Source of the DNA: JAAYED01 sp040772225 | Lineage (GTDB): Bacteria > Chloroflexota > Anaerolineae > UBA1429 | Assembly: GCA_040772225.1 (NCBI GenBank) | Contig: JAXGYO010000002.1 | Span: 248,001-312,000, forward strand | Direction: 5' to 3' | Length of the DNA stretch: 64,000 nucleotides | Made by a program: the position numbers and the translations under genes | The notes under the pieces: model-generated | What the model saw: only the letters and a program-made list of their open reading frames with translations | The model's database searches: none | What the model was told of the DNA's origin: nothing | In this document: positions 35,129 to 43,938 of the stretch, in pieces | How positions within the stretch are numbered: position 1 is the first letter of the stretch | Layout of the letters: each line of letters opens with the position of its first letter

Positions 35129-36598
35129 CTATGGCATCACCCCCGTAGAAAAGTCTATGACACAATCATACGTGATGCTAGAGATCCCCTCATGAAGAGA
35201 AAGCTCACCAACGCCATCGGCTGCTAGCAGCGCAGCACCCAGGGCCGCAGCCTCCGTCGTCGCACAGACGTGTACCGGCAGCTCAAACCGGCGAGACACA
35301 ATCTCTGCCAGCACAGGGTTGCGCGTCAGGCCGTTACCCGCGCCAACAAGGTGGGTGCGGTGGCCAAGTGCGCTCCGCATGGCATCGTACTGCTCGTAAA
35401 AGCCCTCCGTAATCCCCTCAAGAACTGCTCGCGCCAGATAGCCAGGTGAGAGATTCGTCGGTCCGATCCCTGTAAAGCTCGCCCTGAGATTCGGATCCTC
35501 TCGCGTGCCAGTAAAGAGGGGGAGACATCGGAGCCCATCGCAACCGGGAGGCACCGCAGCCGCCAGAGTATTCATGGCCCCAAAGAGCTCTTCGTCTCCC
35601 GAGGCACCAAAAAACGAACGGCCGACATCCTGAAAGAGAGACTGGAGATACGCGTAGGCCCGACCGCCATACAGCCCGGCGCCGACCAGAAGGTATCTGC
35701 CTCCAAAAAACGCCCGAGTCTCCACGCCCGGCACGCGTTGGAACGAGTTGATACTCGCGGATATTTGCCCTCCCGTGCCCACGTTGATCAGCAGGCCTTG
35801 CGATGGGTCACTCATTGACCCCACAAAGCTGGCCTGATTGTCGCCGGCGGCCACACATACGGGGATCTGCTCGAGACCAGTAGCCTCTGCGATCCCGGCA
35901 AGGAGCGAGCCACGCGCCGTCCCTGCTGCCTGTATCGGGGGAAAGACATCGCGTGGCAGCGCCAGCCTTTCAATGAGCTCCCATGCCCAGTCACCAGAGC
36001 CAATATCCAACAGCCCGGAACTCGCCCCATCGGTCACATCCGTCACTGGCGGCAACCCGGTGAGGAAGGAGACCGCGACGTCAGGAATCAGGCAGGCCAA
36101 GGCCCCGTCGGGAAAGCCAGACATCTCATGGTACAACCAATAGAGAGAAGGGCCCATAAAGCCAGGTGCCGGCGCACAGCCTGTACCGAGAAAAGCGTTG
36201 AGGCCTCCGGCCTGCTCCACAAATGCTTGCAGCCAGGTGCTTGCGCCACCGGGCATGGTCAATAGCGTTCTCTGGTCCTGCCAGGTGATCGCGTTGCCAA
36301 TGGGCTCCAGACTGCGATTAAGGAGCGCCACACCGTGCTGCTGACCCGTCACCCCCAGCGCAACCACGTTCGCAGCGCCCGGCAGCTTGCGAACCAGACC
36401 GCCCAGTGCATCAACCAGTTGCCCGCGCAGGCAGTGCAAATCTAGTTCGGCAGCCTGCAGACCTCCAGGTAGCGCACCGTATCGTGCCGCCAGGTTCTCC
36501 AGCGTTGTCTGAGCCACAATCTCGCGGCGATCACAGTCATATCCCACGCAGCTCAGGCTGGTGGTGCCCACATCCAGACCCAGCACAATCCTCATCAT
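35129..36598 (-). CDS. FGGY-family sugar kinase, sedoheptulokinase-like
   Basis: A 489-residue kinase of the FGGY family. ATP-site motifs VLGLDVGTTSLSCVGYD and GVTGQQHGVALL appear in the first domain, with NAITWQDQR and LINVGTGGQISASI and GAGNGLTRNPVLAEIV in the second. The wording around GVTGQQHG, TWQD and the mid-protein RYLLVGAGLYGGRAYAY is closest to sedoheptulokinase among FGGY types I know; xylulokinase or another ketose kinase cannot be excluded. Start is ATG 36598 behind GGAG. It is upstream of the photolyase with a 17-nt gap. Confidence 0.75.
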   Translation of the reverse strand: MMRIVLGLDVGTTSLSCVGYDCDRREIVAQTTLENLAARYGALPGGLQAAELDLHCLRGQLVDALGGLVRKLPGAANVVALGVTGQQHGVALLNRSLEPIGNAITWQDQRTLLTMPGGASTWLQAFVEQAGGLNAFLGTGCAPAPGFMGPSLYWLYHEMSGFPDGALACLIPDVAVSFLTGLPPVTDVTDGASSGLLDIGSGDWAWELIERLALPRDVFPPIQAAGTARGSLLAGIAEATGLEQIPVCVAAGDNQASFVGSMSDPSQGLLINVGTGGQISASINSFQRVPGVETRAFFGGRYLLVGAGLYGGRAYAYLQSLFQDVGRSFFGASGDEELFGAMNTLAAAVPPGCDGLRCLPLFTGTREDPNLRASFTGIGPTNLSPGYLARAVLEGITEGFYEQYDAMRSALGHRTHLVGAGNGLTRNPVLAEIVSRRFELPVHVCATTEAAALGAALLAADGVGELSLHEGISSITYDCVIDFSTGVMP

Positions 36599-36631
36599 CA
36601 AGCTCCATGGTACAGTCTATACATTGGCGGC

Positions 36632-36660
36632 ATTATAGAGGCTGGAGGTAAGGGCGACAA
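36632..36660 (-). promoter_or_regulatory. Promoter of the FGGY kinase
   Basis: Minus strand TTGTCG (36655-36660), 17 nt, TATAAT (36632-36637). It is back to back with the GT2 promoter. Confidence 0.55.
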
Positions 36661-36681
36661 CCCGTGTCTGCATCTGGCTCC

Positions 36682-36710
36682 TTGTACGATGCCCATAGCG
36701 GGGCTATAAT
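36682..36710 (+). promoter_or_regulatory. Promoter of the GT2 gene
   Basis: TTGTAC (36682-36687), 17 nt, TATAAT (36705-36710). ATG 36747 follows GGAG. Confidence 0.6.
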
Positions 36711-36746
36711 CGCGCAGGTAATCTTTCATATACGGAGTATGTTGCC

Positions 36747-37637
36747 ATGGCAGACAGCACGATCCTTGTGAGTTTTGTGGTGCCATCCTACAACGAAGAG
36801 GAGGCCATCGAGACGGTGCTGTCTCAGATCAATGACACCATGCGCACGCTCCGGGTGAGCTTCGAAGTCATCGTTGTCGACGATGGCTCCAGCGATGATA
36901 CAGCGCGGCGGGCCGCGCTGGTCCCCGGCGTGAAGGTGATCTCGCACACGCATAACCGCGGTACAGGCGCGGCCCGCACGACCGGTGTCCGCGCTGCGCA
37001 AGGCTCATACATCGTGATGACAGACGCCGACGGCACATATCCTCTTGACGCGGTCCCTGAGATGCTGCAGTTGTTGGATGAGGGGGCAGCAATGGTCATC
37101 GGCGCGCGCAACCGAGAAGCCGGTACTGTGCCGTGGTTGCGTCGCCCTGCCAAGAGCTTTATCAAGGCGCTGGCATCGTACATGGTTGAGTACAAGATCC
37201 CTGATCTCAACTCGGGCTTGAGAGCGATGCGCAAAGACCTCATTGAGGAATTCTACGGTATCCTGCCAAACTCTCATTCCTGGGTGAGCACGATAACGAT
37301 GGCGGCGATCAGCCGCGGATACACTGTGCGATGGATTCCGATCGAATATCATGAACGGATCGGCCGGTCAACGTTTCATCCCGTTCGGGATACATACAAC
37401 TACCTAACCCTGGTAGTGCGCACCATTATGTACTTTAACCCCTTGAGGCTATTCATACCGGGCACAGCGATCTTGTTTCTGATTGGCGCGATCAAATTCA
37501 TCGTAGACCTGGTACGCTTTGACTTTACCGGGCACATTCCAGCATCGACGGTGATCATTCTCCTAGGGGCTGTTCAGGTTGCGGCGATTGGCCTGCTGGC
37601 TGACCTGATCGTCAAGGTTGGTCGCCTACGAAACTGA
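36747..37637 (+). CDS. GT2-family glycosyltransferase (dolichyl/polyprenyl-phosphate sugar synthase type)
   Basis: A 296-residue GT-A enzyme. The catalytic domain opens SFVVPSYNEEEAIETVL, has VIVVDDGSSDDTA (DxD-like, about 47-58), MTDADGTYPLDAVP (metal-binding DAD) and DLNSGLRAMRKD. The last 70 residues hold two predicted membrane helices. This resembles bacterial polyprenyl-phosphate mannose or glucose synthases that make lipid-linked sugar donors. A standalone gene with its own promoter; it is followed by tRNA-Pro. Confidence 0.88.
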   Translation: MADSTILVSFVVPSYNEEEAIETVLSQINDTMRTLRVSFEVIVVDDGSSDDTARRAALVPGVKVISHTHNRGTGAARTTGVRAAQGSYIVMTDADGTYPLDAVPEMLQLLDEGAAMVIGARNREAGTVPWLRRPAKSFIKALASYMVEYKIPDLNSGLRAMRKDLIEEFYGILPNSHSWVSTITMAAISRGYTVRWIPIEYHERIGRSTFHPVRDTYNYLTLVVRTIMYFNPLRLFIPGTAILFLIGAIKFIVDLVRFDFTGHIPASTVIILLGAVQVAAIGLLADLIVKVGRLRN

Positions 37638-37668
37638 GTACCAGCGGCTGCCTATGGATACAGGGTAT

Positions 37669-37697
37669 TTGCACGGCGAGTGTGTTACACCTATACT
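37669..37697 (+). promoter_or_regulatory. Promoter of tRNA-Pro
   Basis: TTGCAC (37669-37674), 17 nt, TATACT (37692-37697), with the tRNA starting 12 nt later. Confidence 0.55.
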
Positions 37698-37708
37698 GAT
37701 GTGGTCAT

Positions 37709-37782
37709 CGGGGCGTAGCGCAGTCCGGAAGCGCGCACGGTTCGGGTCCGTGAGGTCGGAGGTTCAAGTCCTCTCGCCCCGA
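37709..37782 (+). tRNA. tRNA-Pro (anticodon CGG)
   Basis: A 74-nt cloverleaf. Acceptor CGGGGCG pairs with CGCCCCG; the anticodon stem CACGG/CCGTG holds loop TTCGGGT with CGG; the T arm GGAGGTTCAAGTCCTC is standard. Discriminator A, no encoded CCA. Confidence 0.95.
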
Positions 37783-37796
37783 CAGACGAAACCGAG

Positions 37797-37842
37797 GAAG
37801 AGACCCTACATGCCGGCCATAACCTGCATATGGGGTCTCTTC
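37797..37842 (+). other. Long hairpin just after tRNA-Pro
   Basis: A perfect 10-bp stem (GAAGAGACCC with GGGTCTCTTC) encloses a second ATGC/GCAT pair. It starts 14 nt after the tRNA. No U-tract follows, so it may be a processing or weak termination structure. Confidence 0.35.
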
Positions 37843-38323
37843 TCGTGTACGGTCGCTTCTCGACTGACCGAGGGTTGCCACCAGGTCGCGCGCAGCGCAC
37901 GGGGAGACATGCATTGGCCCGAGTCTCTTCTGCCTGCTGCTGGCATGGGGGTCTCTGCAGGCAGCTGCGATCAGTAAACACGCACACTGGGCATATCTCA
38001 TCACTATGGCTGTGTGGTCGGGTGTTCTCCTTCTGCTGGATGCTGAGCCTTGGTTCACCAGGGTCATTGCCAGTGTCGGGTCGATGAACGTAAGCCCACT
38101 CCATACCGAGCTTGTGTCTGACGACGATGCTGCCGCCTGACTAGCGATGGCGGACGGCTCACAGCGAGAGGTCGCGAGAACATGGGGCTGACGCACATGG
38201 ACTGTGCCGGTCTCATAGATTGCACTCACCGCAAACCAGTCCGTGAGCTGAAATCGGCTCCGGAACAACGAGAGAACGTGTCAACAGGGCTACTCAGAGA
38301 CAGACGGTGCTACACATTGCACT
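37843..38323. other. About 480 nt with no gene seen
   Basis: Open frames exist on both strands, but none has a family resemblance, a convincing start or clean coding character. One long minus-strand frame is antisense to tRNA-Pro and is rejected. I see no repeat, tRNA or terminator in it. Confidence 0.5.
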
Positions 38324-40420
38324 CTAGTCCGCCAGTAATGTCACATCGTATATGTCGACAGTGAACTGCATGTCCAGAACCCGCGACAGCGCTGGAGGTG
38401 GCGTACTTACCTGCTTTAGGCGCGGGACTCGAATGTCGTAGGATCCTATGCTTGTGAGAGAAAACCGAGCAGGATCAAGACTCACCCGACCATCGATTTT
38501 GTTGAACAGGACGCGGCCACCAGTGGACAGAATCTCTGCAATCGCTTCCTGTTGCTGTATCATGCTGCCAGCATAATCCTTATCCCAGAAGGAGATGACG
38601 TCACGGTCATACACAAGCTCCATCACCTGTGGTAGGCGCGTGCCCAATGGACCAGTATCAAAGGCGAGGACAGCATCATCTGGATATGATTCCTCAAGTT
38701 CGGTCAATTGCTGCCAAAGCCCTGCAGTCTCCTGATAGTATACAAAAGGTGACGTTATGCGAAGCATCGGGTACACAGCAAACGCGAAGCAAACAGCAAT
38801 ACCTACTTGTAGCAGAATCGTCACGAGCTTCCCGCGCCTGGCACCATGGATCACCTTGTCCCAGACCGCTCGGAGCACGTTGGCGGCGCCACACGCATAG
38901 ATGGGCAAGATGAATGGCACCGACCGGCGCATAGCCCATGGGTGTACCGGATTAACGAGAGGTAGTATCGAGTACTGCAGACACATGATCATTGCCAGAG
39001 CGAGAATAGCATAGAGCTCTGGGGTAGGGCTGTCCCATGCCATGTATGCGATGCCTACCAACCCCAGCACCACCAGAGGGACACCCCAATAGGCAACTAT
39101 CCAGGATGCGAGATACTTTGACGCCACTCCGACCTCAAGGAGGGCAAGCACAAAGAAGGCTGTTTGGGCAGCAATTACCAGCGTGATGAGCGCAGGTGCA
39201 ATCCAGTGCCTGCGAGTTGTTACGGATAGTGTCTGTCTGATCCGCTCGCGCCGAAGGAGCAGCAGGAAGAAGCACCCCACCACGGCTGTCGCTACAGCAT
39301 ATCGAAGTGTATTTCGATTCATTAGGTGGACTAGTTGCGCCAGATAGTAGTACGGAGTCGAAGCCACGCTCAGACCGAATCCTATCGCACTCACGGCAGT
39401 TAGCCGCAGCATCCACCGTCTGATCGGGTGATCACCGAACCTTTCGCTGTCCACGTTTGAGGCAGACCACTGAGATAAGAGTAAGGCGGAGCCAAGGATA
39501 CCCAGCAGTGGCAACGCTTCGAACCTAATCATACTGAGTAAGCCAAGAAGCAGAGCTGCCAGGGTACCTAGACCATACGGATGGTCAATATCAGCGTTCT
39601 GACGTGCCAGTGACAAGAGAAACAGACCACTGAAAAGGGCAATCATCGAGAACGTCTCTGACATCAGCATGCGTGAAAACCAAATCTGTGGGAAAGAAAC
39701 GACAACCAGTGTCGTGGCAACGAGTGCCACTGTGGAGCCAATGACTCTGCGCAGGAACAAGAGTAGTGCGAGAATCCCCAGAATACCCGAGAACGGCGCT
39801 ATCCAAACCGCGCCACCGTCCCCAAACAGCCAGGCGGCGATTGCTGTCCATACCTTTGGAAGGGGCGCAAACCCAACTGCGAGTGCACCCGAGCATCCGT
39901 CCCACCACCGATAAGGGCCCCAATATCGAATCGCCTGACTCGGACTGCATGCGTACGGTGCCACTTTAGGAATTAGCGTGCCATGTCGAGCCAGGTGGAT
40001 TCCCGCAGTAGTATAAACGGCTGAGTCGTCGAACAGAAGAAACGTCTCCGCTGGACGAGCGAACAACCACGTCGCAACAAGCACTAAAAGGAGGACGCCC
40101 ACACCACTTGTAAACGAGTACTGAATCACACGGGTGTGCGCTTGAATATGTAAGAAACTGCGGAACAGGAACAGCAGGACCAGCGAGGCGAGCACAAGAG
40201 CCCAGGGATTGAACAGACTGGCCAATGCCAACATACACCCTAGCCATGACAACGCGCCGAAACCAACGAGCGTTGACAGACCAAGTTGTTCTGCGAAATC
40301 ACCGACGATGTGCCGCGCCGATCGGCCTACGAGCAGATAGCCCCACCCGGCACATAGACATAAGAGGAGAGCGATACCAAACAGCCCGCCCCGAATATCT
40401 CCAGCTGAGACTTGTAGCAC
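38324..40420 (-). CDS. Large polytopic membrane protein, glycosyltransferase-39-like
   Basis: A 698-residue membrane protein with about 15 hydrophobic segments. The pattern of an early extracellular loop (FLLFDDSAVYTTAGIHLARHGTL) with Asp and acidic residues, and then long runs of helices, resembles GT-C-type (mannosyltransferase/ArnT-like) enzymes. The C-terminal 150 residues form a soluble domain (VLAFDTGPLGTRLPQVMEL) presumed extracytoplasmic. No signature firm enough to name a donor or acceptor is visible. It is AT-richer than its neighbours. It follows a GT4 gene on the same strand with a 131-nt gap in which I see no promoter. Confidence 0.65.
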   Translation of the reverse strand: MLQVSAGDIRGGLFGIALLLCLCAGWGYLLVGRSARHIVGDFAEQLGLSTLVGFGALSWLGCMLALASLFNPWALVLASLVLLFLFRSFLHIQAHTRVIQYSFTSGVGVLLLVLVATWLFARPAETFLLFDDSAVYTTAGIHLARHGTLIPKVAPYACSPSQAIRYWGPYRWWDGCSGALAVGFAPLPKVWTAIAAWLFGDGGAVWIAPFSGILGILALLLFLRRVIGSTVALVATTLVVVSFPQIWFSRMLMSETFSMIALFSGLFLLSLARQNADIDHPYGLGTLAALLLGLLSMIRFEALPLLGILGSALLLSQWSASNVDSERFGDHPIRRWMLRLTAVSAIGFGLSVASTPYYYLAQLVHLMNRNTLRYAVATAVVGCFFLLLLRRERIRQTLSVTTRRHWIAPALITLVIAAQTAFFVLALLEVGVASKYLASWIVAYWGVPLVVLGLVGIAYMAWDSPTPELYAILALAMIMCLQYSILPLVNPVHPWAMRRSVPFILPIYACGAANVLRAVWDKVIHGARRGKLVTILLQVGIAVCFAFAVYPMLRITSPFVYYQETAGLWQQLTELEESYPDDAVLAFDTGPLGTRLPQVMELVYDRDVISFWDKDYAGSMIQQQEAIAEILSTGGRVLFNKIDGRVSLDPARFSLTSIGSYDIRVPRLKQVSTPPPALSRVLDMQFTVDIYDVTLLAD

Positions 40421-40551
40421 TTTTCACAGCTCCTAACCGCGGCGCGTCCCTTGACCTATTCCGCACTATTCGAGAGTTACGCCAACAAGGCGCTTCGCCT
40501 GCAGCCTGTAACGATGCCTTGTCTATAGTCAAAGACGGGCCAGTATCAGCG

Positions 40552-41673
40552 TCAGCCCAGCACCCGCTCATACACTGCCAGCGTCTCTCGGGCGGTCCGC
40601 TCCCACGAGAACAGCGCGGCCCGCTCCAGGCCGGCACTAACCATCCTTTGACGCAGCGTATCGTCGGCGGCCACCTCCGCCAATACCGCGCTCATCTCTT
40701 CCACACTGGTCGGGTCGAAATAACGCGCTGCCAAGCCGCCCACCTCTGGAAGGCTCGATGCAGAGCTAGAACACACAGGGCTGCCGCAGGCCATCGCCTC
40801 CAGAACCGGCAGGCCAAACCCCTCATACAGGCTGGGCTGCGCCGTGATAAGGGCACCGGCATAGACAGCAGGCAGATCCGCCTCCTGCACAAAGCCAGGC
40901 AGGATCACGCGATCGCGCCAGGGTGACGCCGCAAGGTGGGCATCGAACTCATCCACCAGCCATCCCCGAGATCCCACCAACACCAAACCGTCCGCCAGAT
41001 CCCGATCGAACAGAGGTCCGCAGGCATCGACGAGCCGTGACAGGTTCTTGCGAGGCTCGATGGTACCCACTGCAAGGATATAGCGGGTCGGGAGGTGGTA
41101 TCGCGCCCGAACCTCTGCGACACGCTGAGGCGATTGGGGACCAAAGCCCGGGGCGGCTGCCTCGGCGATCACATGAATGCGCTCGTCCGGGACATGGTAC
41201 AGACTGACCAGGTCATCCCTGGTGCTGTCAGAGATGGTGATAATGGCGGAAGCGCGCCGAACGTATAGCGGCATGGCTGCACGCAGATACATATAGTTGG
41301 CGCGTTTGTGATATTGAGGATAGTGCTCAAAGATGAGATCGTGCACTGTCAGCACTGTGGGGAGATCGCCCAGCGGTGGCAGGAGGTGCTCAGTAGCGTG
41401 AAAGAGCTCAGCATCGGGCAACAGCCCCTTCATCGGCCACCGCAGCGTCTGCCGAGCCAGCACCAGCGCGCGCCACGGCTTGTAGCCAAGCTGCACACCA
41501 GCAAGCCGGTTTCCCACAAAGCCCTCCAACGGCCCATACGAGCCGAGGCTATTCTGAAAGAGCCCCAGCCGCTCACCAAGTAAGGGCGCCAGGCCGTACA
41601 CCAGGCTCTCGGCGTACCGACTCAGACCCGCCTTGCCGTGCACCGCCGCAGAGACATCCACGTATATGGTCAC
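40552..41673 (-). CDS. GT4-family glycosyltransferase
   Basis: A 373-residue GT-B enzyme. It opens VTIYVDVSAAVHGKAGLSRYAESL and in the C-terminal half has ILAVGTIEPRKNLSRLVDA, GFVQEADLPAVYAGALITAQPSLYEGFGLPVLEAM with the E-x7-E catalytic motif, and ARYFDPTSVEEM. This wording is typical of mannosyltransferases of family GT4. The GTG start at 41673 is the best compromise; TTG 41682 is possible. It is 25 nt downstream of a methyltransferase gene and probably co-transcribed. Confidence 0.88.
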   Translation of the reverse strand: MTIYVDVSAAVHGKAGLSRYAESLVYGLAPLLGERLGLFQNSLGSYGPLEGFVGNRLAGVQLGYKPWRALVLARQTLRWPMKGLLPDAELFHATEHLLPPLGDLPTVLTVHDLIFEHYPQYHKRANYMYLRAAMPLYVRRASAIITISDSTRDDLVSLYHVPDERIHVIAEAAAPGFGPQSPQRVAEVRARYHLPTRYILAVGTIEPRKNLSRLVDACGPLFDRDLADGLVLVGSRGWLVDEFDAHLAASPWRDRVILPGFVQEADLPAVYAGALITAQPSLYEGFGLPVLEAMACGSPVCSSSASSLPEVGGLAARYFDPTSVEEMSAVLAEVAADDTLRQRMVSAGLERAALFSWERTARETLAVYERVLG

Positions 41674-41697
41674 AGGGCACAACCTGCCGGAACCTGG

Positions 41698-42510
41698 CTA
41701 GCGCTCATCGTCGCCAACCAGATCGTCTTCGGTAAAGGACGCCTCCATATCCAAAGAAAGGTTGCCGACCTTGGATCCTCTCAAAACAAACCGCTCGGAC
41801 GCACGCTGTTGACCTGAACGATAGGCATCCACCAAACGGGCGAGATCGTGCTCAAGAACCTGCTGGCGAAGATCAGGGTCAACCAGCCTGGAAGCCATCG
41901 CCATGACGGCCTCTTCCGTGTTCTCAAGCCAGGTATCTGTCAATGGATATCCCGGAAGCAGAGTAACCCCCAGATTCTCAAAGCCGATTGAAGTAAGCGT
42001 TTCCGCAGTCGCTTTCAGATTGGCGTAAAGAGCAACGGGGCGTTTCAGCGCTTCTGCAACCCTGGCTATCAGAACATTCCGCTGTCGCCATGCGCTGTTG
42101 TAGGGCGCGTCGCTCGGCTCGATGATGTCCGCAATGCGGAGCTGGCCCCCGGGCACAAGCACGCGCCAGACATCCTCAAAGAGAGGGTAGAGCGCGGCGG
42201 AGGGCACCTGGCGGAGCGAGCCGTTCATCACCAACAGATCGACGGTGGCATCACGAAGCGGAATAAGGCGCAGCCTTGCATTGACATAACTGATTGGCAG
42301 CTCGCCCATGCGACCTCGCAGATCGTGCAGTTCATCCTGGCGATATCCCAGAACGATGATCTGACCGCCGCCCGAAGCACGTGCCTGACTGGCCAGTGAC
42401 TCGATCAGATGCCCTTCACCCTGACCAATGACGACAGTATTGCCAGAGAGATCGATTCCTCGCCAGAGAGTTTCGTGTTCAGCGTCCGGTGACGGCCTAT
42501 CACTGCTCAC
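41698..42510 (-). CDS. SAM-dependent methyltransferase (class I)
   Basis: A 270-residue methyltransferase-like protein. The glycine-rich motif is GQGEGHLIESLASQARASGGG, motif II is ARLRLIPLRDATVDLLVMNGSLRQV with an acidic turn, and DVWRVLVPGGQLRIADII follows; the last is the usual post-IV pattern. The substrate domain is not recognised. GTG 42510 is the start. A consensus promoter lies immediately upstream, so it heads the minus-strand group with the GT4 and membrane-protein genes, suggesting methylation of a glycan or lipid; this is inference. Confidence 0.7.
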   Translation of the reverse strand: MSSDRPSPDAEHETLWRGIDLSGNTVVIGQGEGHLIESLASQARASGGGQIIVLGYRQDELHDLRGRMGELPISYVNARLRLIPLRDATVDLLVMNGSLRQVPSAALYPLFEDVWRVLVPGGQLRIADIIEPSDAPYNSAWRQRNVLIARVAEALKRPVALYANLKATAETLTSIGFENLGVTLLPGYPLTDTWLENTEEAVMAMASRLVDPDLRQQVLEHDLARLVDAYRSGQQRASERFVLRGSKVGNLSLDMEASFTEDDLVGDDER

Positions 42511-42538
42511 TGTTCACCCCAGATGCAAGACTGACCAG

Positions 42539-42567
42539 AGTCTAGATAACGGGGTGGGGCGTGTCAA
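42539..42567 (-). promoter_or_regulatory. Promoter of the methyltransferase-GT4 group
   Basis: Minus strand TTGACA (42562-42567), 17 nt, TAGACT (42539-42544). Confidence 0.6.
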
Positions 42568-42584
42568 GCAGCATCGTATCGACA

Positions 42585-42613
42585 TTGACATTGGCACTCA
42601 CGGCCGCTAGGAT
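42585..42613 (+). promoter_or_regulatory. Promoter of the VOC gene
   Basis: TTGACA (42585-42590), 17 nt, TAGGAT (42608-42613), divergent from the methyltransferase promoter. Confidence 0.55.
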
Positions 42614-42652
42614 ACTGTCGGCTCAATGAATCTGACCAGACAGAGGAGGCAC

Positions 42653-43027
42653 ATGAAAGGCGTCAAGGCACATCACATCGCACTCAGGACACCCGATTTC
42701 GCGAGGGCAAAGGCCTTTTACACAGAGATACTGGGGCTCACCATAGCAGCGGAAATGCCCGGACGGGACTGCGTGTTCATCGATATCGGGGGGACGACGA
42801 TCGAACTGACCGGAGCCGCAGACCAGGAGCCGGGCGCTCCGGGGGCATTCGCACATCTCGCGTTTGAAGTAGACGATATCGACGCCACGTATCAAGAGCT
42901 CAAGGCCAAGGGCGTGGAGTTCTTTGTCGAACCACGGGACGCAGGGGTCATGCGCATCGCGTTTTTTAGAGATCCCGATGGAAACCCGCTGGAGTTGTTC
43001 AAGAGCGCCGTCTATCGCTGGTCATAG
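42653..43027 (+). CDS. VOC/glyoxalase-like metalloprotein
   Basis: A 124-residue protein of the vicinal-oxygen-chelate fold. Two beta-alpha-beta-beta-beta modules are visible. The metal ligands expected of glyoxalase-type members are present: His in KAHHIALRT, Glu in TTIELTGA, His in FAHLAFEVDD and Glu in GNPLELFK. This fits glyoxalase I or a related isomerase/dioxygenase; the substrate is unknown. ATG 42653 has AGAGGAGG at proper spacing, so I prefer it to the ATG at 42626. A single-gene unit. Confidence 0.85.
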   Translation: MKGVKAHHIALRTPDFARAKAFYTEILGLTIAAEMPGRDCVFIDIGGTTIELTGAADQEPGAPGAFAHLAFEVDDIDATYQELKAKGVEFFVEPRDAGVMRIAFFRDPDGNPLELFKSAVYRWS

Positions 43028-43107
43028 TCGCGATATTTCCTGGCCGAATCGGGAGGCGCGCCTCGAGCACCTCCCGCCGGCAGTCCAAGCTCCCACCTGC
43101 AGGCAGT

Positions 43108-43863
43108 TTACTTGAGGTACGCGCTGAAATCCTCGGCGGGCTCGCCGCTAATCTTCTGAGCCCAGAACACGTTGGAGCGAAAGAGGCTGGCAAAGGTGCC
43201 GGCATCGGACCAGAACCCCTTGAGCTCCGCCCATGCCAGTTGCCCCAGGCGGATGTAGGCATTGTTTACATCAGTAATCTCTAGTTCGCCGCGAGCAGAG
43301 GGCTTGAGCGTCTTGATGAACTCAAAGACCTTGTGATCGTACAGATACAGCCCGGTCACAGCATAGTTGCTCTTGGGCTCTCGCGGCTTTTCCTCAATCG
43401 CGATAATCCGTGAGCTGTTTTCCGGATCGAACACCGGCACGCCGAATCGCTCGGGATCCGGTACCTCTCGCAAGAACACCATTGCCCCGCCGGAGAAACC
43501 CCGCACTGCCTCGCTGATGTCTGCATCTGTAGTGTTATCGCCAAGAATCACTGCGATATCGCCACCATCGGCAAAATCCTCGCAGAGGCTAAGGGCATCG
43601 GCGATGCCCCCCTCGGTGGCCTGAAACGCGTACTCCAGGTGGCGCACACCCAGGTCCTTGCCATTCCGCAGCACGCCCATAAAATCACCCGCGTGTGGCC
43701 CGCCTGTGACAATCAGCACCTCATCAATCCCCGCCTGCACCAGCGTACCGATGGGATAGTAGACCATAGGCTTGTCATAGACAGGCAACAGGTGCTTGTT
43801 GGTCGCGTGAGTCAACGGATACAGCCTTGACCCCAGCCCGCCAGCAAGAACGATCCCCTTCAT
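43108..43863 (-). CDS. rmlA: Glucose-1-phosphate thymidylyltransferase-type nucleotidyltransferase
   Basis: A 251-residue nucleotidyltransferase. It opens KGIVLAGGLGSRLYPLTHATNKHLLPVYDKPMVYYPI cut at GGLGSRLYPLT (about 8-18), the G-x-G-T/S-R motif, with the catalytic Lys in LPVYDKPMVYYPIG; later are ILGDNTTDADI and IIAIEEKPREPKSN. The wording matches RmlA/RfbA, which makes dTDP-glucose for rhamnose and other deoxysugars. It is about 40 residues shorter than enterobacterial RmlA, as in short-form homologues. No rmlB, C or D is nearby. ATG 43863 follows AGGAGGGG. Confidence 0.85.
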   Translation of the reverse strand: MKGIVLAGGLGSRLYPLTHATNKHLLPVYDKPMVYYPIGTLVQAGIDEVLIVTGGPHAGDFMGVLRNGKDLGVRHLEYAFQATEGGIADALSLCEDFADGGDIAVILGDNTTDADISEAVRGFSGGAMVFLREVPDPERFGVPVFDPENSSRIIAIEEKPREPKSNYAVTGLYLYDHKVFEFIKTLKPSARGELEITDVNNAYIRLGQLAWAELKGFWSDAGTFASLFRSNVFWAQKISGEPAEDFSAYLK

Positions 43864-43938
43864 ATAGCCCCTCCTATTTATGGCCACGTCCCCTGGCCAG
43901 AAACTGCCGCAACAACCACTGCAGTAACCTGGCGGGAC

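Noticed and set aside
37705..38268. Minus-strand open frame of 187 codons ending over tRNA-Pro
   Set aside because: The end translates the antisense of tRNA-Pro (GREDLNLRPHGPEP...), a common false gene product; no family match elsewhere in the frame.
43050..43080. GGGAGG...CCTCCC inverted repeat between the VOC gene and rmlA
   Set aside because: Only a 6-bp stem with no U-tract; too weak to call a terminator.
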